In this document: positions 15,303 through 24,199 of the stretch, piece by piece
Numbering within the stretch: the first letter of the stretch is position 1
How the letters are laid out: each line of letters begins with the position of its first letter
Source: Streptomyces sp. A012304
GTDB taxonomy: Bacteria; Actinomycetota; Actinomycetes; Streptomycetales; Streptomycetaceae
Direction of reading: 5' to 3'
Assembly (NCBI RefSeq): GCF_026008495.1
Contig: NZ_BQUN01000098.1
Location: forward strand, 240,467 to 289,696
DNA: 49,230 nucleotides
The notes under the pieces: model-generated
The model's input: the letters and a program-made list of their open reading frames with translations, nothing else
Database searches by the model: none
Told to the model about the DNA's origin: nothing
Program-made: the position numbers and the translations under genes

Positions 15303-16430
15303 TCAGAGCCAGCCGTTGCGTCGGAAGCCCCGGTACAGCAGCAGGCAGGCGACGGATATCACGCCGAGGACCAGCGGGTAGCCGAATCTCCAGTGCAGCT
15401 CCGGCATGTGATCGAAGTTCATGCCGTACATCCCGCACACCATCGTCGGGACGGCGATCATCGCGGCCCAGGCCGTGATCTTCCGCATGTCCTCGTTCTG
15501 CGCGACGGTGACCTGGGCGAGATGCGCCTGAAGGATCGAGTTGAGCAGTTCGTCGAACGCGGCTATCTGCTCAGTGGCACGCGTCAGATGGTCGGAGACG
15601 TCCCGGAAGTACGCCTGTATCTCCGCGTCGACCACCCGCGCCGGCCGGTCCGCGAGCTCCCGCAGCGGACGGCCGAGCGGCACCACCGCCCGCTTCAGCT
15701 CCAGCAGTTCACGCTTGAGCTGGTAGATGCGCCCCGGGTCGGCCCGCGCGCCGCTCTCCGCGAAGACGTCCGTCTCGACCTGCTCGATGTCCGCCTGCAC
15801 CGCGTCGATGACGTTGAGGTAGTCGTCGACCACATGGTCCGCGATCGCGTGCAGCACCGCCGACGGGCCCTTGGCGAGCTGTTCGCGGTCGGACTCCAGC
15901 TCCTCGCGCAACGGGCCCAGTGAGCCATGCCGTCCGTGCCGCACCGAGATGACGAAGTCCTGGCCGACGAACACCATGATCTCGCCGGTGTTGACCACCT
16001 CGCTCGTCGCCGTGAGCTGCTCGTGCTCGACGTAGCAGACCGTCTTGAACACCGCGAACAGCGTCTCGCCGTACCGCTCCACCTTCGGCCGCTGATGGGC
16101 CTCGACCGCGTCCTCGACCGCCAGCGGGTGCAGGTCGAACAGCTCAGCGACGCCCGCGAACTCGTCGTTCGTCGGCTCGTGGAGCCCCAGCCAGACGAAG
16201 CCGTGACCGCTCTTGCGCACCCGCTCCACCGTGTCGACCAGGTCGCCGCCGACCGGCGCCCGCGCGCCGTCCTGGTACGTCACGCAGTTCACCACCGAGG
16301 AGCCCAGCGGGGATCGCGCCGGATGGCTCAGATCGACCCGCGTACGCCGACGCGCCAGCCGTGCCACCCTGCGCAGTCCACCGACCCTGCCCAGGCCGGT
16401 GACCTTCCGCAGATTCCCCGCCATGGTCAT
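15303..16430 (-). CDS. corA: Magnesium/cobalt transport protein CorA
   Basis: 375 residues. ATG 16430 is preferred because GAGGAG ends 6 nt upstream; ATG 16436 and 16424 are alternatives. The protein has a basic N-terminus, a large cytoplasmic alpha/beta and helical region, and two C-terminal transmembrane helices. The signature YGMNF (residues 335-339) lies at the end of the first helix, and the tail RGFRRNGWL is basic, as in CorA pentamers. It mediates Mg2+ influx. The 267-bp gap to the divergent methyltransferase gene should hold its promoter. Confidence 0.95.
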   Translation of the reverse strand: MTMAGNLRKVTGLGRVGGLRRVARLARRRTRVDLSHPARSPLGSSVVNCVTYQDGARAPVGGDLVDTVERVRKSGHGFVWLGLHEPTNDEFAGVAELFDLHPLAVEDAVEAHQRPKVERYGETLFAVFKTVCYVEHEQLTATSEVVNTGEIMVFVGQDFVISVRHGRHGSLGPLREELESDREQLAKGPSAVLHAIADHVVDDYLNVIDAVQADIEQVETDVFAESGARADPGRIYQLKRELLELKRAVVPLGRPLRELADRPARVVDAEIQAYFRDVSDHLTRATEQIAAFDELLNSILQAHLAQVTVAQNEDMRKITAWAAMIAVPTMVCGMYGMNFDHMPELHWRFGYPLVLGVISVACLLLYRGFRRNGWL

Positions 16431-16436
16431 CTGCAT

Positions 16437-16697
16437 CTCCTCGCGTGGATCCCCTCGTGGCGCGTTCCCACGCCCTGGCGGGCCAGTCTGCCAGGCTCGC
16501 GTATGCGGCGGGTAAGCCTGTGGAAACGGAATGTTCCGCTTTGTTCCCGCCTGTGGACGGCCTGACTTGGGTCTGCCCACGCCGCGGATTCCCATCCCTG
16601 CCGCCTCCCTTCATCCTCCCCGTCGGCCGCCTCCGGGCAGGGCATCCCGGCCGCGTCGACCACCCCCGACAACCCGGGCAACTGGGATCATCACCAC
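16437..16697. promoter_or_regulatory. Divergent gap corA / methyltransferase with small dyads
   Basis: A 261-bp non-coding gap. It includes the near-palindrome CGGAATGTTCCG (16527-16538) within a less GC-rich stretch and the inverted repeat CTGGC-N10-GCCAG near 16480-16500. No magnesium riboswitch pattern could be recognised by eye. Confidence 0.35.
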
Positions 16698-17492
16698 ATG
16701 ACGCGAACCGACCGGTACCTCCTGGACAACCGACGGACCGAGGCGGGGGAGCGCTTCGACGCCTTCGCCGCCCTCTTCGACCCCACGACGTTCCGGCACC
16801 TCGAGAGATTCGGCATCGGACCCGGCTGGCGCTGCTGGGAGGTCGGTGCGGGCGGCACGTCCGTGGTGTCCTGGCTGGCGAAGAAGGTGGGCCCGACCGG
16901 GAAGGTCGTCGCCACCGACATCGACACCTCCCGGCTGGCCCCGGCCGGCCGCCCGCCGGTCGAGGTCCGCGTCCACGACGTCGGCGCCGAGGAGCCGCCG
17001 GGGGAGCACTTCGATGTGGTGCACGCCCGGCTCGTCCTTGTCCACGTGCCGGAACGGGAGAAGGCACTGCGGTCGATGATCAGGGCACTGCGTCCCGGTG
17101 GACGCCTCCTGATCGAGGACGCGGACCCCGCCCTGCAACCCCTGGTCTGCCCCGACGAGCACGGGCCCGAGCAGCAGCTCGCCAACCGGCTCCGGCACGG
17201 CTTCCGCACCCTCCTGAAGGAACGGGGCGCCGACCTCTCCTACGGCCGCAGACTGCCCCGCCTGCTCCGCGAGGCCGGGCTGCACCATGTCGAGGCCGAC
17301 GCGTACTTCCCGCTCGCCTCCCCCGCCTGTGCCGCCCTGGAATCCGCGACGGTGCGCCAGATCCGCGACGACCTCGTCGCCGCCGACCTCGCGACCGACG
17401 AGGACATCGACCAACACCTGGCCAACGTCGCCTCCGGCAGCATGGACCTGGCCACCGCACCGATGATCTCGGCGTGGGGACGCAAGGCGTAG
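16698..17492 (+). CDS. Class I SAM-dependent methyltransferase
   Basis: 264 residues from ATG 16698. It has the Rossmann-type methyltransferase motifs: motif I WEVGAGGTSVVSWLA (residues ~47-61), an acidic end of strand 2 (KVVATDIDTSRL), motif II FDVVHARLVLVHVPEREK and motif III LRPGGRLLIEDADP. A ~70-residue C-terminal part probably forms the substrate lid. Streptomyces has many homologues of unknown substrate. It is divergent from corA and has no operon partner. Confidence 0.88.
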   Translation: MTRTDRYLLDNRRTEAGERFDAFAALFDPTTFRHLERFGIGPGWRCWEVGAGGTSVVSWLAKKVGPTGKVVATDIDTSRLAPAGRPPVEVRVHDVGAEEPPGEHFDVVHARLVLVHVPEREKALRSMIRALRPGGRLLIEDADPALQPLVCPDEHGPEQQLANRLRHGFRTLLKERGADLSYGRRLPRLLREAGLHHVEADAYFPLASPACAALESATVRQIRDDLVAADLATDEDIDQHLANVASGSMDLATAPMISAWGRKA

Positions 17493-17570
17493 AGGGACGG
17501 GGAGGCGTGTGCGGGCAGGGGCGCGCGAGGCGAGGCAGCAGGGCTACGGCCCTCCCACCACCACGTCGAC

Positions 17571-18623
17571 TCAGCCCGGAAGCACCGTGCCCGCGCTGTT
17601 CTCGTCGTGCGCGGGCGGTCTGCCGTTCACAGGTTCCACCGTGCTGTTCGCGTCGTGCGCGGGCGGTCTGCCGTTCACAGGTTCCACCGCGCTGTTCGCG
17701 TCGTCCGCCGGTGGTCTGGCGCCCACCCGTTCCACCGCCCGCGCGCCCGCCGCGCACCGCTCGGCCGCCGCGTCCTTCGGCCCGTGGCCCGCGAGGAGGG
17801 CGGCGAGGAACGCGCCGGTGAAGGCGTCCCCGGCGCCCGTCGTGTCCCGTGGCGTGGCCGGGACCGCCGGCACCCGGGCGAGCACCGCCCCCTCCCGGGC
17901 CACCAGCGCACCGTCCGCCCCCTCCTTGGCCACCACCAGCGGAACATGGCGGCTGAGTTCCACCGCCGCCTCCGCTGCGTCACGCGATCCGGTCAGCAGA
18001 CACGCCTCGTCACGACTGGGCAGCAGCACCTCCACGCCCCGCACGAGCCCGAGGAAACGGTCGACACCCAGCTCCGCCAGAAAACCCGCCGACGCCGGGT
18101 CGAGGCTCACCGGCACGCCACGCGCGCGTGCCGCCGCCAGCGCCGTCCGCACCAGCGCCCGCCCCGACGCGGAGAACAGCAGGTAGCCCGAGAGATGCAG
18201 CCGGCCGACACCGTCGAGCAGGGCGTCCGACCAGTCGTCGGAAGTGAGCCGCAGCGACGCCCCACTGTCGGTGAGGAACGTCCGCTCGGCCGCCGCGCCC
18301 CCGTCCACCAGGCAGATCACCGTACCGGTGGACACCTCCGGATCGACGACCAGCCGGGGCCGGACCCCGCAGCCGACCAGCTCCCGTTCGTGCCAGGCCA
18401 CCGAGTCCGCGCCCACGCGACCGAGCAGCCGTACGTCCGCACACCCCCAGCGCGCCGCCCAGCACGCCACATTGGCGCCCGCCCCGCCCGGCAGGGTCCG
18501 GATCACAGCCGCCGTGTCTGTCCCCGAGGCCAGCGGCCCCCGATGCCGGGCGACGACGTCCGTCACGACATCCCCGACGACCAGCAGGCCCGCCCCCGCG
18601 GCCGGCCCCGCCGCCTTGCTCAC
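17571..18623 (-). CDS. psuK: PfkB-family carbohydrate kinase, probable pseudouridine kinase
   Basis: 350 residues. The GTG start at 18623 overlaps the psuG stop in a GTGA, so the pair is coupled. The N-terminus has the PfkB pattern (LLVVGDVVTDVV, LPGGAGANVACWAARWG) and the C-terminal signature is DTTGAGDAFTGAFLAALLAG with the catalytic Asp. Position after psuG indicates phosphorylation of pseudouridine to its 5'-phosphate, the substrate of PsuG. After the fold ends (ARAVERVGARPPADDANSAVEPVN) the protein carries a 16-residue unit repeated twice more, from tandem DNA duplication. One CACGCGCGCGTG palindrome lies at 18119. Confidence 0.85.
   Translation of the reverse strand: MSKAAGPAAGAGLLVVGDVVTDVVARHRGPLASGTDTAAVIRTLPGGAGANVACWAARWGCADVRLLGRVGADSVAWHERELVGCGVRPRLVVDPEVSTGTVICLVDGGAAAERTFLTDSGASLRLTSDDWSDALLDGVGRLHLSGYLLFSASGRALVRTALAAARARGVPVSLDPASAGFLAELGVDRFLGLVRGVEVLLPSRDEACLLTGSRDAAEAAVELSRHVPLVVAKEGADGALVAREGAVLARVPAVPATPRDTTGAGDAFTGAFLAALLAGHGPKDAAAERCAAGARAVERVGARPPADDANSAVEPVNGRPPAHDANSTVEPVNGRPPAHDENSAGTVLPG
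17596..17739. repeat. Three 48-bp tandem copies in the 3' end of the kinase gene
   Basis: Copies begin CTGTTC at 17596, 17644 and 17692. The first two are almost identical, and the third (nearest the catalytic part of the gene) is more diverged and probably ancestral. The 48-bp period keeps the frame and yields 16-residue protein units of the form GRPPAHDANSTVEPVN. Confidence 0.92.
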
Positions 18624-19528
18624 GCCCCCGCCCACGCCGCGGCGATCCGCGCCGCCAGCCGTACGTTGCCGCGCACCGCCGCCAGATTGGCGCTCAGCGA
18701 CGCGCCGTCGGTGTGCCGGACCAGGTAGTCGAGCAGGAACGGCGTCACGGCCTGGCCGGTGACCCCCTCTGCCTCGCACGCGTGCAACGCGTCGGCGAGC
18801 ACACGCGCGTGCAGCGCGGGATCCAACTGCTTTTCCTCGGGCACCGGATTGGCGACGATCAGCGCCGACTCCGGCAGCCCCAACCCGTCCTGAGCCCGCA
18901 TCACGTCCGCCACCTGCCCAGGGTTCTCGAGCGTCCAGTCGACCGGATGCCCCGAGTCGGACAGATAGAAGCCGGGGAAGCGTTCGGTGCCGTACCCGGC
19001 CACGGCGACCCCCAGCGTCTCCAGCCGCTGAAGAGTCGCCGGTACGTCCAGGATCGACTTCACCCCCGCGCACACCACGGTGATCCGCGTGCGCGCCAGC
19101 AGCCCCAGATCGGCCGACTCGTCCTGTGTCACCGTCCACTCCCGGTGCACTCCGCCGAGCCCGCCCGTGGCGAACACCCGCACCCCCGCCAGCGCCGCCA
19201 GCAGCGCGGTCGCCGACACCGTGGTCGCCCCGCTCGCGCCCGCGGCCACCGCCAACGGCAGGTCGCGGTGGCCCAGCTTGCGGATCCCGTCCTCGTTGGC
19301 GACCCGCTCCAGCTGCTCCTTGTCCAGCCCGACATGCGGCCGCCCGTCCAGGACGGCGATCGTCGCCGGTACGGCGCCCTCCGCCCGTACGACCGCCTCC
19401 AGTTCCAGTGCCACCTGGAGGTTGCGCGGGCGCGGCAGCCCATGGGCGATGATCGTGGACTCCAGGGCCACCACGGGACGACGCGCGTCGACCGCCTCCC
19501 GCACCTCTTCCGACACCACCAGCACCAC
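18620..19528 (-). CDS. psuG: Pseudouridine-5'-phosphate glycosidase
   Basis: 302 residues. GTG 19528 is chosen because AGGAGG lies 7 nt upstream. PsuG cleaves the C-C glycosidic bond of pseudouridine 5'-phosphate, giving uracil and ribose 5-phosphate. Family motifs: VALESTIIAHGLPRPRNLQVA near the N-terminus, the catalytic Lys region PHVGLDKEQLERVA, RDLPLAVAAGASGATTVSAT, FATGGLGGVHR, VVCAGVKSILDVPATLQRLE, and YGTERFPGFYLSDSG. It is coupled to the downstream kinase by a 4-bp overlap, together making a route for recycling the modified nucleoside from RNA turnover. Confidence 0.96.
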   Translation of the reverse strand: MVLVVSEEVREAVDARRPVVALESTIIAHGLPRPRNLQVALELEAVVRAEGAVPATIAVLDGRPHVGLDKEQLERVANEDGIRKLGHRDLPLAVAAGASGATTVSATALLAALAGVRVFATGGLGGVHREWTVTQDESADLGLLARTRITVVCAGVKSILDVPATLQRLETLGVAVAGYGTERFPGFYLSDSGHPVDWTLENPGQVADVMRAQDGLGLPESALIVANPVPEEKQLDPALHARVLADALHACEAEGVTGQAVTPFLLDYLVRHTDGASLSANLAAVRGNVRLAARIAAAWAGA

Positions 19529-19627
19529 GGGCCCGCCTCCTGTCCGTCGGTCTCCCCTCATCTCTGGCGGGCGGCGCGCCCGGCCAAACCCTTGCGGCCT
19601 GTGGGGGACGACACCAGCCTGGAACAC

Positions 19628-20056
19628 ATGACGGACAACACGACATATCTCGACCACGTCGTCCTGTGGGTGCGCGACCCGCTTGCCGCAGCCGACTTCT
19701 ACGAGAGGGCCGTCGGCCTGGAACCCCTCAGGCTGAAGGAGTTCGCCGCGGGCGAGGAGCCGTTCCCCTCCGTACGTGTCGACGACAAGACGCTCCTCGA
19801 CCTCATGCCGCTGTCCTTGGCCGAACACATGACGATGCTCCCCGGGTCCGCGGACATCGCGGGACACCCCGTGAACCACGTCTGCCTGGCCCTGCCCCAC
19901 GCCCCCTTCGACGCGCTCGCCGCCCGCCTCGCCGAACTCGGCGTCCCCATGTCGGACGTCGCCCACGGCTCCTTCGGCGCCCGAGGCAAGGCGACCCGCA
20001 GCTTCTACTTCCGCGACCCGGACGGCAACGTCATCGAGGCACGGCACTACGACTGA
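19628..20056 (+). CDS. VOC (glyoxalase/bleomycin resistance) family protein
   Basis: 142 residues from ATG 19628; a longer open frame upstream is antisense to psuG. It contains two beta-alpha-beta-beta-beta units: LDHVVLWVRDPLAAADFYERAVGLEP (residues ~8-33) and VNHVCLALPHAPFDALAARLAELG, ending in FYFRDPDGNVIEARHYD. The His in DHVV, the His in NHVC and the Glu in VIEARH are the expected metal ligands of this superfamily. The substrate cannot be inferred; members include glyoxalases, dioxygenases and drug-binding proteins. Confidence 0.92.
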   Translation: MTDNTTYLDHVVLWVRDPLAAADFYERAVGLEPLRLKEFAAGEEPFPSVRVDDKTLLDLMPLSLAEHMTMLPGSADIAGHPVNHVCLALPHAPFDALAARLAELGVPMSDVAHGSFGARGKATRSFYFRDPDGNVIEARHYD

Positions 20057-20078
20057 GCCCGCCCGGACGGAGGCGGGC
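20057..20078. terminator. Bidirectional hairpin between VOC and MFS genes
   Basis: GCCCGCC (20057-20063) pairs with GGCGGGC (20072-20078) across an 8-nt loop, directly after the VOC stop codon and 4 nt from the MFS stop. The genes are convergent, so the hairpin can end both transcripts. No T-run follows, as is common in Streptomyces. Confidence 0.65.
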
Positions 20079-20082
20079 AGCC

Positions 20083-21366
20083 TCAGTCGCCGGAGGGGTC
20101 CTCCACGGGTCTGCCCCGGGTGAACAGCGTCAGCCCGGCCAGCGGGACGAGCAGGACCGCCGCCGCGAGGTTCAGCCACGCGTAGCCCGCCTGGGCGACG
20201 ACGAGACCCGCGACCGCCCCGCCGATCCCCGCCGCCGCGTTCATGGTGAGGTCGGACAGCCCTTGGGCGGCGGCCCGCGCGGGCCGTGGTACCGCGTCCG
20301 TGAGCAGCGCGGAGCCGGACACCAGCCCGGCCGACCAGCCCAGGCCGAGCACGAACAGCCCCACCATGGTCTGCCCGTGACGGTCACCCGCCGTCCCGGC
20401 CAGCAACAGCGCGGTGGCCAGCAGCCCCGCCGCGAGCGCCGTCACCGACAGCCGTCCCACCCGGTCCGCCAGGCGACCCATCAGCGGCGCGAACGCGTAC
20501 ATGCCCGCGATGTGTACGCTGACGACCAGACCGATCAGATCGATTCCGGCGCCGTGATGGGAAAGATCGACGGGGGTCATCGACATGACCGACACCATCG
20601 CCGTGTGCGACACGGCCACCGTCACCAGCGCGAGCCGCGCGCGGGGCGAGGCGAGGACCGCGGCGAGCCCGGCGCGCAGGGAACGGGCCTCGGGGGACCG
20701 CTCGTCCTCCGGCGCGAGCGCACGAGCCGTCAGCAGCGGATCAGGGCGCAGCAGCACGCCCACGGCCACCGCCGTGATCAGGAAGATCGCCGCCGCCCAC
20801 AGGAAGGGGCCCGCCGCCTCGGGGATCCCGAACCCGGAGACGCTGCGGCCGGCGGGCGCGGCGATGTTCGGCCCCAGGACCGCGCCCAGCGTGGTCGCCC
20901 ACACGACATGCGAGATGGCCCGGGCCCGTCGCTGCGGCTCGGCCAGGTCGGCCGCCGCGAACCGGGCCTGGAGGTTCGCCGACGAGGCCGCGCCGAACGC
21001 GGCCATGCCGCACAGCAGCAGCGCGAAGTTCCCCATCCGCGCGGCCACCACGACGACACCGGCGCCCAGGGCACCCACGAGATAGGCCAGCACCAGCCCC
21101 GGACGGCGCCCGCACGCGGTCATCAGCGCGGCCATCGGCATCGACAGCACGGCCGTCCCGGCGACGGTGGCCGTGGGCGCCAGCCCCGACAGCGCCTCGG
21201 TCCCGCTGACCTGCTGGGCCAGTACGGTGGCCAGCGCGAGGCCGGTCGTGACGCCCAGTCCGCCGAGGACCTGGCTCCCGACCAGCACCGCCGTCGTACG
21301 GCGCCGCAGAGCGGCCAGGTCGGCACCGGCCGGCGGCGGGCCGGCGGCCCGCTCGACGGCGGTCAC
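20083..21366 (-). CDS. MFS transporter (drug efflux type)
   Basis: 427 residues starting with GTG 21366. There are about 12 hydrophobic helices. The MFS loop 2-3 motif is present in the form ALMTACGRRPGLVLAYLVGAL, with a half-repeat at PLMGRLADRVGRLSVTALAAG in the second half. The central cytoplasmic loop is charged (ALAPEDERSPEARSLRAGL). Its helices and loops resemble actinobacterial multidrug exporters. The substrate is unknown. Neighbours give no clue: the VOC gene is convergent and ogt lies upstream on the same strand after a 135-bp gap. Confidence 0.9.
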   Translation of the reverse strand: MTAVERAAGPPPAGADLAALRRRTTAVLVGSQVLGGLGVTTGLALATVLAQQVSGTEALSGLAPTATVAGTAVLSMPMAALMTACGRRPGLVLAYLVGALGAGVVVVAARMGNFALLLCGMAAFGAASSANLQARFAAADLAEPQRRARAISHVVWATTLGAVLGPNIAAPAGRSVSGFGIPEAAGPFLWAAAIFLITAVAVGVLLRPDPLLTARALAPEDERSPEARSLRAGLAAVLASPRARLALVTVAVSHTAMVSVMSMTPVDLSHHGAGIDLIGLVVSVHIAGMYAFAPLMGRLADRVGRLSVTALAAGLLATALLLAGTAGDRHGQTMVGLFVLGLGWSAGLVSGSALLTDAVPRPARAAAQGLSDLTMNAAAGIGGAVAGLVVAQAGYAWLNLAAAVLLVPLAGLTLFTRGRPVEDPSGD

Positions 21367-21501
21367 GGCGTACGACCGTCCCGGGCACCATGCCCGCGCC
21401 GAGACGGTCCTGTGTGGATGAGATCGGTGGTCACCGGCACGGTCTCCCCCCTGCTGCCTCTCCCTGCGCGCTCTCTCCCGCCCGGACCTGGGACCGGCGG
21501 C

Positions 21502-22056
21502 TCAGAACAGCGGCTCGGGCAGGACTCCCTCCAGAGCCAGTAGCTTCCGCTTGGTCTCCAGGCCGCCGCCGAATCCGCCGATCCCGCCGTCGCTCTCCAC
21601 GACCCGGTGGCAGGGCACCACGACCGGCAGGGGATTGGCCCCCATCGCCACACCCACCGCCTGCGCGGCCCCCGGCTGACCCACCCGCTTGGCCAGGTCG
21701 CCGTAGCCGACGACCGCCCCGTACGGCACGCCGGAGGCGAGCTCCCGCAGCACCTGCCGGTTGAAGCCGGAGATCAGCGACCAGTCCAGCGACAGCTCGA
21801 AGTCCCGGCGCTCACCCGAGAAGTACGCCTCGACCTGCCGTATCGCCTCGGCCAGCAGCGGGGAGCCGGGCGCCTCGACCGGCTCGGTGCCCAGCCGCTC
21901 CGCGAGACGCGCGAGCGCCTTGTCGCGCACCCCCTCGGTGGCGTGGAACACGACGTTGACCAGACCCTCGCGGGTCGCGGCCAGCAGCAGCGGACCGATG
22001 TCGCTGCCGACGACCGCCCACACGACCTGCTGCCCGTACTGCCCATGGCTGTCCAT
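21502..22056 (-). CDS. ogt: Methylated-DNA-[protein]-cysteine S-methyltransferase
   Basis: 184 residues. This suicide enzyme moves O6-alkyl groups from guanine to its active Cys. The active-site motif PVVVPCHRVV places the Cys at residue 149. The preceding DNA-binding helix-turn-helix (FNRQVLRELASGVPYGAVVGYGDLAKRVG) contains the Arg finger region, and GGFGGGLETKRKLLALEG closes the fold. The length is typical of Ogt. The start codon lies 6 nt after a -10 hexamer of a DNA-damage promoter, so the transcript is probably leaderless. Confidence 0.96.
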   Translation of the reverse strand: MDSHGQYGQQVVWAVVGSDIGPLLLAATREGLVNVVFHATEGVRDKALARLAERLGTEPVEAPGSPLLAEAIRQVEAYFSGERRDFELSLDWSLISGFNRQVLRELASGVPYGAVVGYGDLAKRVGQPGAAQAVGVAMGANPLPVVVPCHRVVESDGGIGGFGGGLETKRKLLALEGVLPEPLF

Positions 22057-22062
22057 GCGCCC

Positions 22063-22085
22063 ACCGTACGGCCTGCCACTGACAA
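22063..22085 (-). promoter_or_regulatory. PafBC/RecA-NDp-type DNA-damage promoter of ogt
   Basis: Read on the minus strand: TTGTCAGTGGC (22085-22075), 6 nt, TACGGT (22068-22063). This is a full match to the 11-nt conserved block of the LexA-independent actinobacterial damage promoter and a 5/6 match to TAGGGT, at the exact spacing. The ATG follows 6 nt later. Confidence 0.88.
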
Positions 22086-22125
22086 CGCCCCCGACCGGCG
22101 GACGCGCCCCCGGCCGGCCATGACG

Positions 22126-23025
22126 TCAGAGCCCGTGCAGCGCCCGCCGCACCAGGTCCGGCTTGTCGGTGATGATGCCGTCGACGCCGTACCCGGCGAC
22201 GGTCCGGGCGGTGGCCGCGTGATTGACGGTCCAGACGAACACCTCCAGCGGCCTGCCGTGCGGCCCCGTGACCGCGTGCACGGCGGAGACGTACTCCCTG
22301 GACAGCGAGGCGTGCGAGGGATTGATCAGATCGGCGAAGCGCGCGTACCCGGGCAGGTCCGTCACGGTCGGCCGGCCCAGCAGGCCGGTCGTCACCGCCG
22401 GCTGAAGATCGTGGACGGCGCGCAGACTGTCGGCGCTGAAACTCTGCACGATCAGCCGGCCGCCGACATGGCTCCGGTCGAGCCAGCCCTCGTCGCTCAG
22501 CACCTTCAGGATCTGCTGTTCGATCCCGGGATACAGCTGCGGGTTCTTGATCTCCAACAGCAGCTTCTGGCCATGGTGCTCCACACGCCGCACGTACTCC
22601 TTCAGCGTCGGCACGCGCGCGCCCGCGTACGCGGAACCGAACCAGCTCCCCGCGTCGAGCCGTGCGATCTCGGCCGCGGTGAAGTCCTTCACCTTCCACG
22701 GGGCCCGCCCCGGGAAGACCTCCTCGACGTCGGTCGTCCGCTGGAGGCTGTCGTCGTGGATCACCACCAGCTCACCGTCCCTGGTGCGCTGGACGTCGTT
22801 CTCCACCCAGGTGACGCCCAGAGCGGCCGCGGCGTCGACGGCGGCCAGCGTGTTCTCCGGCGCCCGCGCGGAAGCACCCCGATGGGCGATCACCGAGGGC
22901 TGCCCCTCCACCACTCCCGCCCGCGCCTCACCGACCACGCCCGCCCGCGCGTCGTCGACGGGCAGCAGCAGGGCGACGGCGCTCAGGAGCGCGGTGACCG
23001 TGGCGGCGACTGCACGCGCGTACAT
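22126..23025 (-). CDS. Secreted glycerophosphodiester phosphodiesterase
   Basis: 299 residues. ATG 23025 is preceded by GGAGGAG; the frame's earlier ATG at 23064 lacks this. A Sec signal peptide is clear (basic MYARAV, hydrophobic core TALLSAVALLLP, cleavage near DARAG). The GDPD TIM barrel starts with HRGASARAPENTLAA and continues with the metal-binding WVENDVQRTRDGELVVIHDD (the Glu-x-Asp pair and the second His). LLLEIKNPQLYPG and FVWTVNH follow. It cleaves glycerophosphodiesters to sn-glycerol 3-phosphate and an alcohol outside the cell. It is transcribed toward ogt, 69 bp away. Confidence 0.94.
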   Translation of the reverse strand: MYARAVAATVTALLSAVALLLPVDDARAGVVGEARAGVVEGQPSVIAHRGASARAPENTLAAVDAAAALGVTWVENDVQRTRDGELVVIHDDSLQRTTDVEEVFPGRAPWKVKDFTAAEIARLDAGSWFGSAYAGARVPTLKEYVRRVEHHGQKLLLEIKNPQLYPGIEQQILKVLSDEGWLDRSHVGGRLIVQSFSADSLRAVHDLQPAVTTGLLGRPTVTDLPGYARFADLINPSHASLSREYVSAVHAVTGPHGRPLEVFVWTVNHAATARTVAGYGVDGIITDKPDLVRRALHGL

Positions 23026-23064
23026 GGGTACTCCTCCGCGTCGAGCGATCACATACGGCTCCAC

Positions 23065-23301
23065 TGTGACAGCGGACGGTCAACGGCGAGGGAGTGCAGG
23101 ATGACCACAGAATGAAAAGAGGCGACCGAACCCGCTCACCTCGGCCGCACATCTGAGGCAAGGACGTGTTTCTTTGCCGGAAAATCGTTCGACCATTCAG
23201 GCGGGAGTCATACTTTCTGCGTCAACCCTGACCGCTCGCGCGGTCCTGGGAAGGGGCGCGCTTCAGGGAACTCCAGCAACAGGGCGGAAGGGCAACCGCG
23301 C
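23065..23301. other. Divergent gap between GDPD and MHYT genes
   Basis: About 237 bp (276 bp from start codon to start codon). It contains a less GC-rich section (23110-23225) suited to promoters and an inverted repeat GACCGC-N4-GCGGTC near 23229-23245. A weak DNA-damage-promoter-like arrangement on the minus strand, CTGTCACAGTG-N6-TATGTG (23072-23050), precedes the GDPD gene but is not convincing alone. Confidence 0.35.
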
Positions 23302-24189
23302 ATGCACGGCACGGTCGACGGATTCAGCTACGGACTCGTCACACCGCTGGTGGCCTACCTCATGGCCTGCCTCGGCGGTGCTCTCGGCCTTCGCTGCACG
23401 ACCAGAGCCCTGCTCGTCGCCCACACCTGGCGCCCCGGATGGCTCGCCCTGGGCTCGGCGGCCATCGGCTCCGGCATCTGGACCATGCACTTCATCGCGA
23501 TGATGGGCTTCAGCATCGCCGGCGCGCCGATCCACTACGACAAGCCGACGACGTACGCCAGCCTGGGCGTGGCCATCGTCATGGTAGGCGTCGGGATCTT
23601 CATCGTCGGCTACAAGGGCGCCACCGGCACCGCGCTGTTCACCGGGGGCACCATCACCGGCCTGGGCATCGCGTCGATGCACTACCTGGGCATGGCCGGG
23701 ATGCGGTTCAACGGCACGCTCCAGTACAACACCCTCACCGTGGCCGTCTCCGTCGCCATAGCCATGGCCGCCGCCACCGCCGCCCTGTGGGCCGCCGGAC
23801 AGGTCAGGGGCGTCCTGTGGAGCGTGGGCGCGAGCCTCGTCATGGGGCTGGCCGTCACCGGCATGCACTACACGGGGATGGCCGCCCTCGACGTCCACCT
23901 GCACACCGCGAGCGACTCCACCCCCGGCGACTCGCCCGCGAGCCTGCTCGCGCCGATGCTGGTCGGCCCGCTCGCCTTCCTCTGCCTCGCGGGTGTCGTC
24001 ATGCTGTTCGACCCGCTGATGATCATGAGCAAGCCCGTCCGGACCACCGTCGAGCACAAACCCGGTGTCCCCGCCCACACCCACGCCGCTCACCCCACCC
24101 GCAGGACCCAGGTGCGCCCCCCGCGGAAGGTGACGCACGAGGGGTCCACCACCTCGCACCAGGAGTCCAGAACCCCGCAGAACCGCTGA
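23302..24189 (+). CDS. MHYT-domain integral membrane sensor protein
   Basis: 295 residues. Three MHYT signatures sit in membrane helices: MHFIAMMGF (residues ~62-70), MHYLGMAGM (~128-136) and MHYTGMAAL (~189-197). About seven hydrophobic segments are visible. The MHYT domain is thought to coordinate copper and sense a diatomic gas or redox state. In other bacteria it is often fused to GGDEF/EAL domains; here it is followed only by a ~60-residue Pro/His/Thr-rich cytoplasmic tail with no enzyme. It ends 10 bp before the uvrB promoter motif, so it is not strictly co-transcribed with uvrB. Confidence 0.93.
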   Translation: MHGTVDGFSYGLVTPLVAYLMACLGGALGLRCTTRALLVAHTWRPGWLALGSAAIGSGIWTMHFIAMMGFSIAGAPIHYDKPTTYASLGVAIVMVGVGIFIVGYKGATGTALFTGGTITGLGIASMHYLGMAGMRFNGTLQYNTLTVAVSVAIAMAAATAALWAAGQVRGVLWSVGASLVMGLAVTGMHYTGMAALDVHLHTASDSTPGDSPASLLAPMLVGPLAFLCLAGVVMLFDPLMIMSKPVRTTVEHKPGVPAHTHAAHPTRRTQVRPPRKVTHEGSTTSHQESRTPQNR

Positions 24190-24199
24190 TCGGGCCCCG

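Noticed and set aside
23050..23072. Damage-promoter-like motif before the GDPD gene (CTGTCACAGTG-N6-TATGTG)
   Set aside because: Spacing fits, but only TGTCA and GTG are kept and the -10 is poor, so it may be chance.
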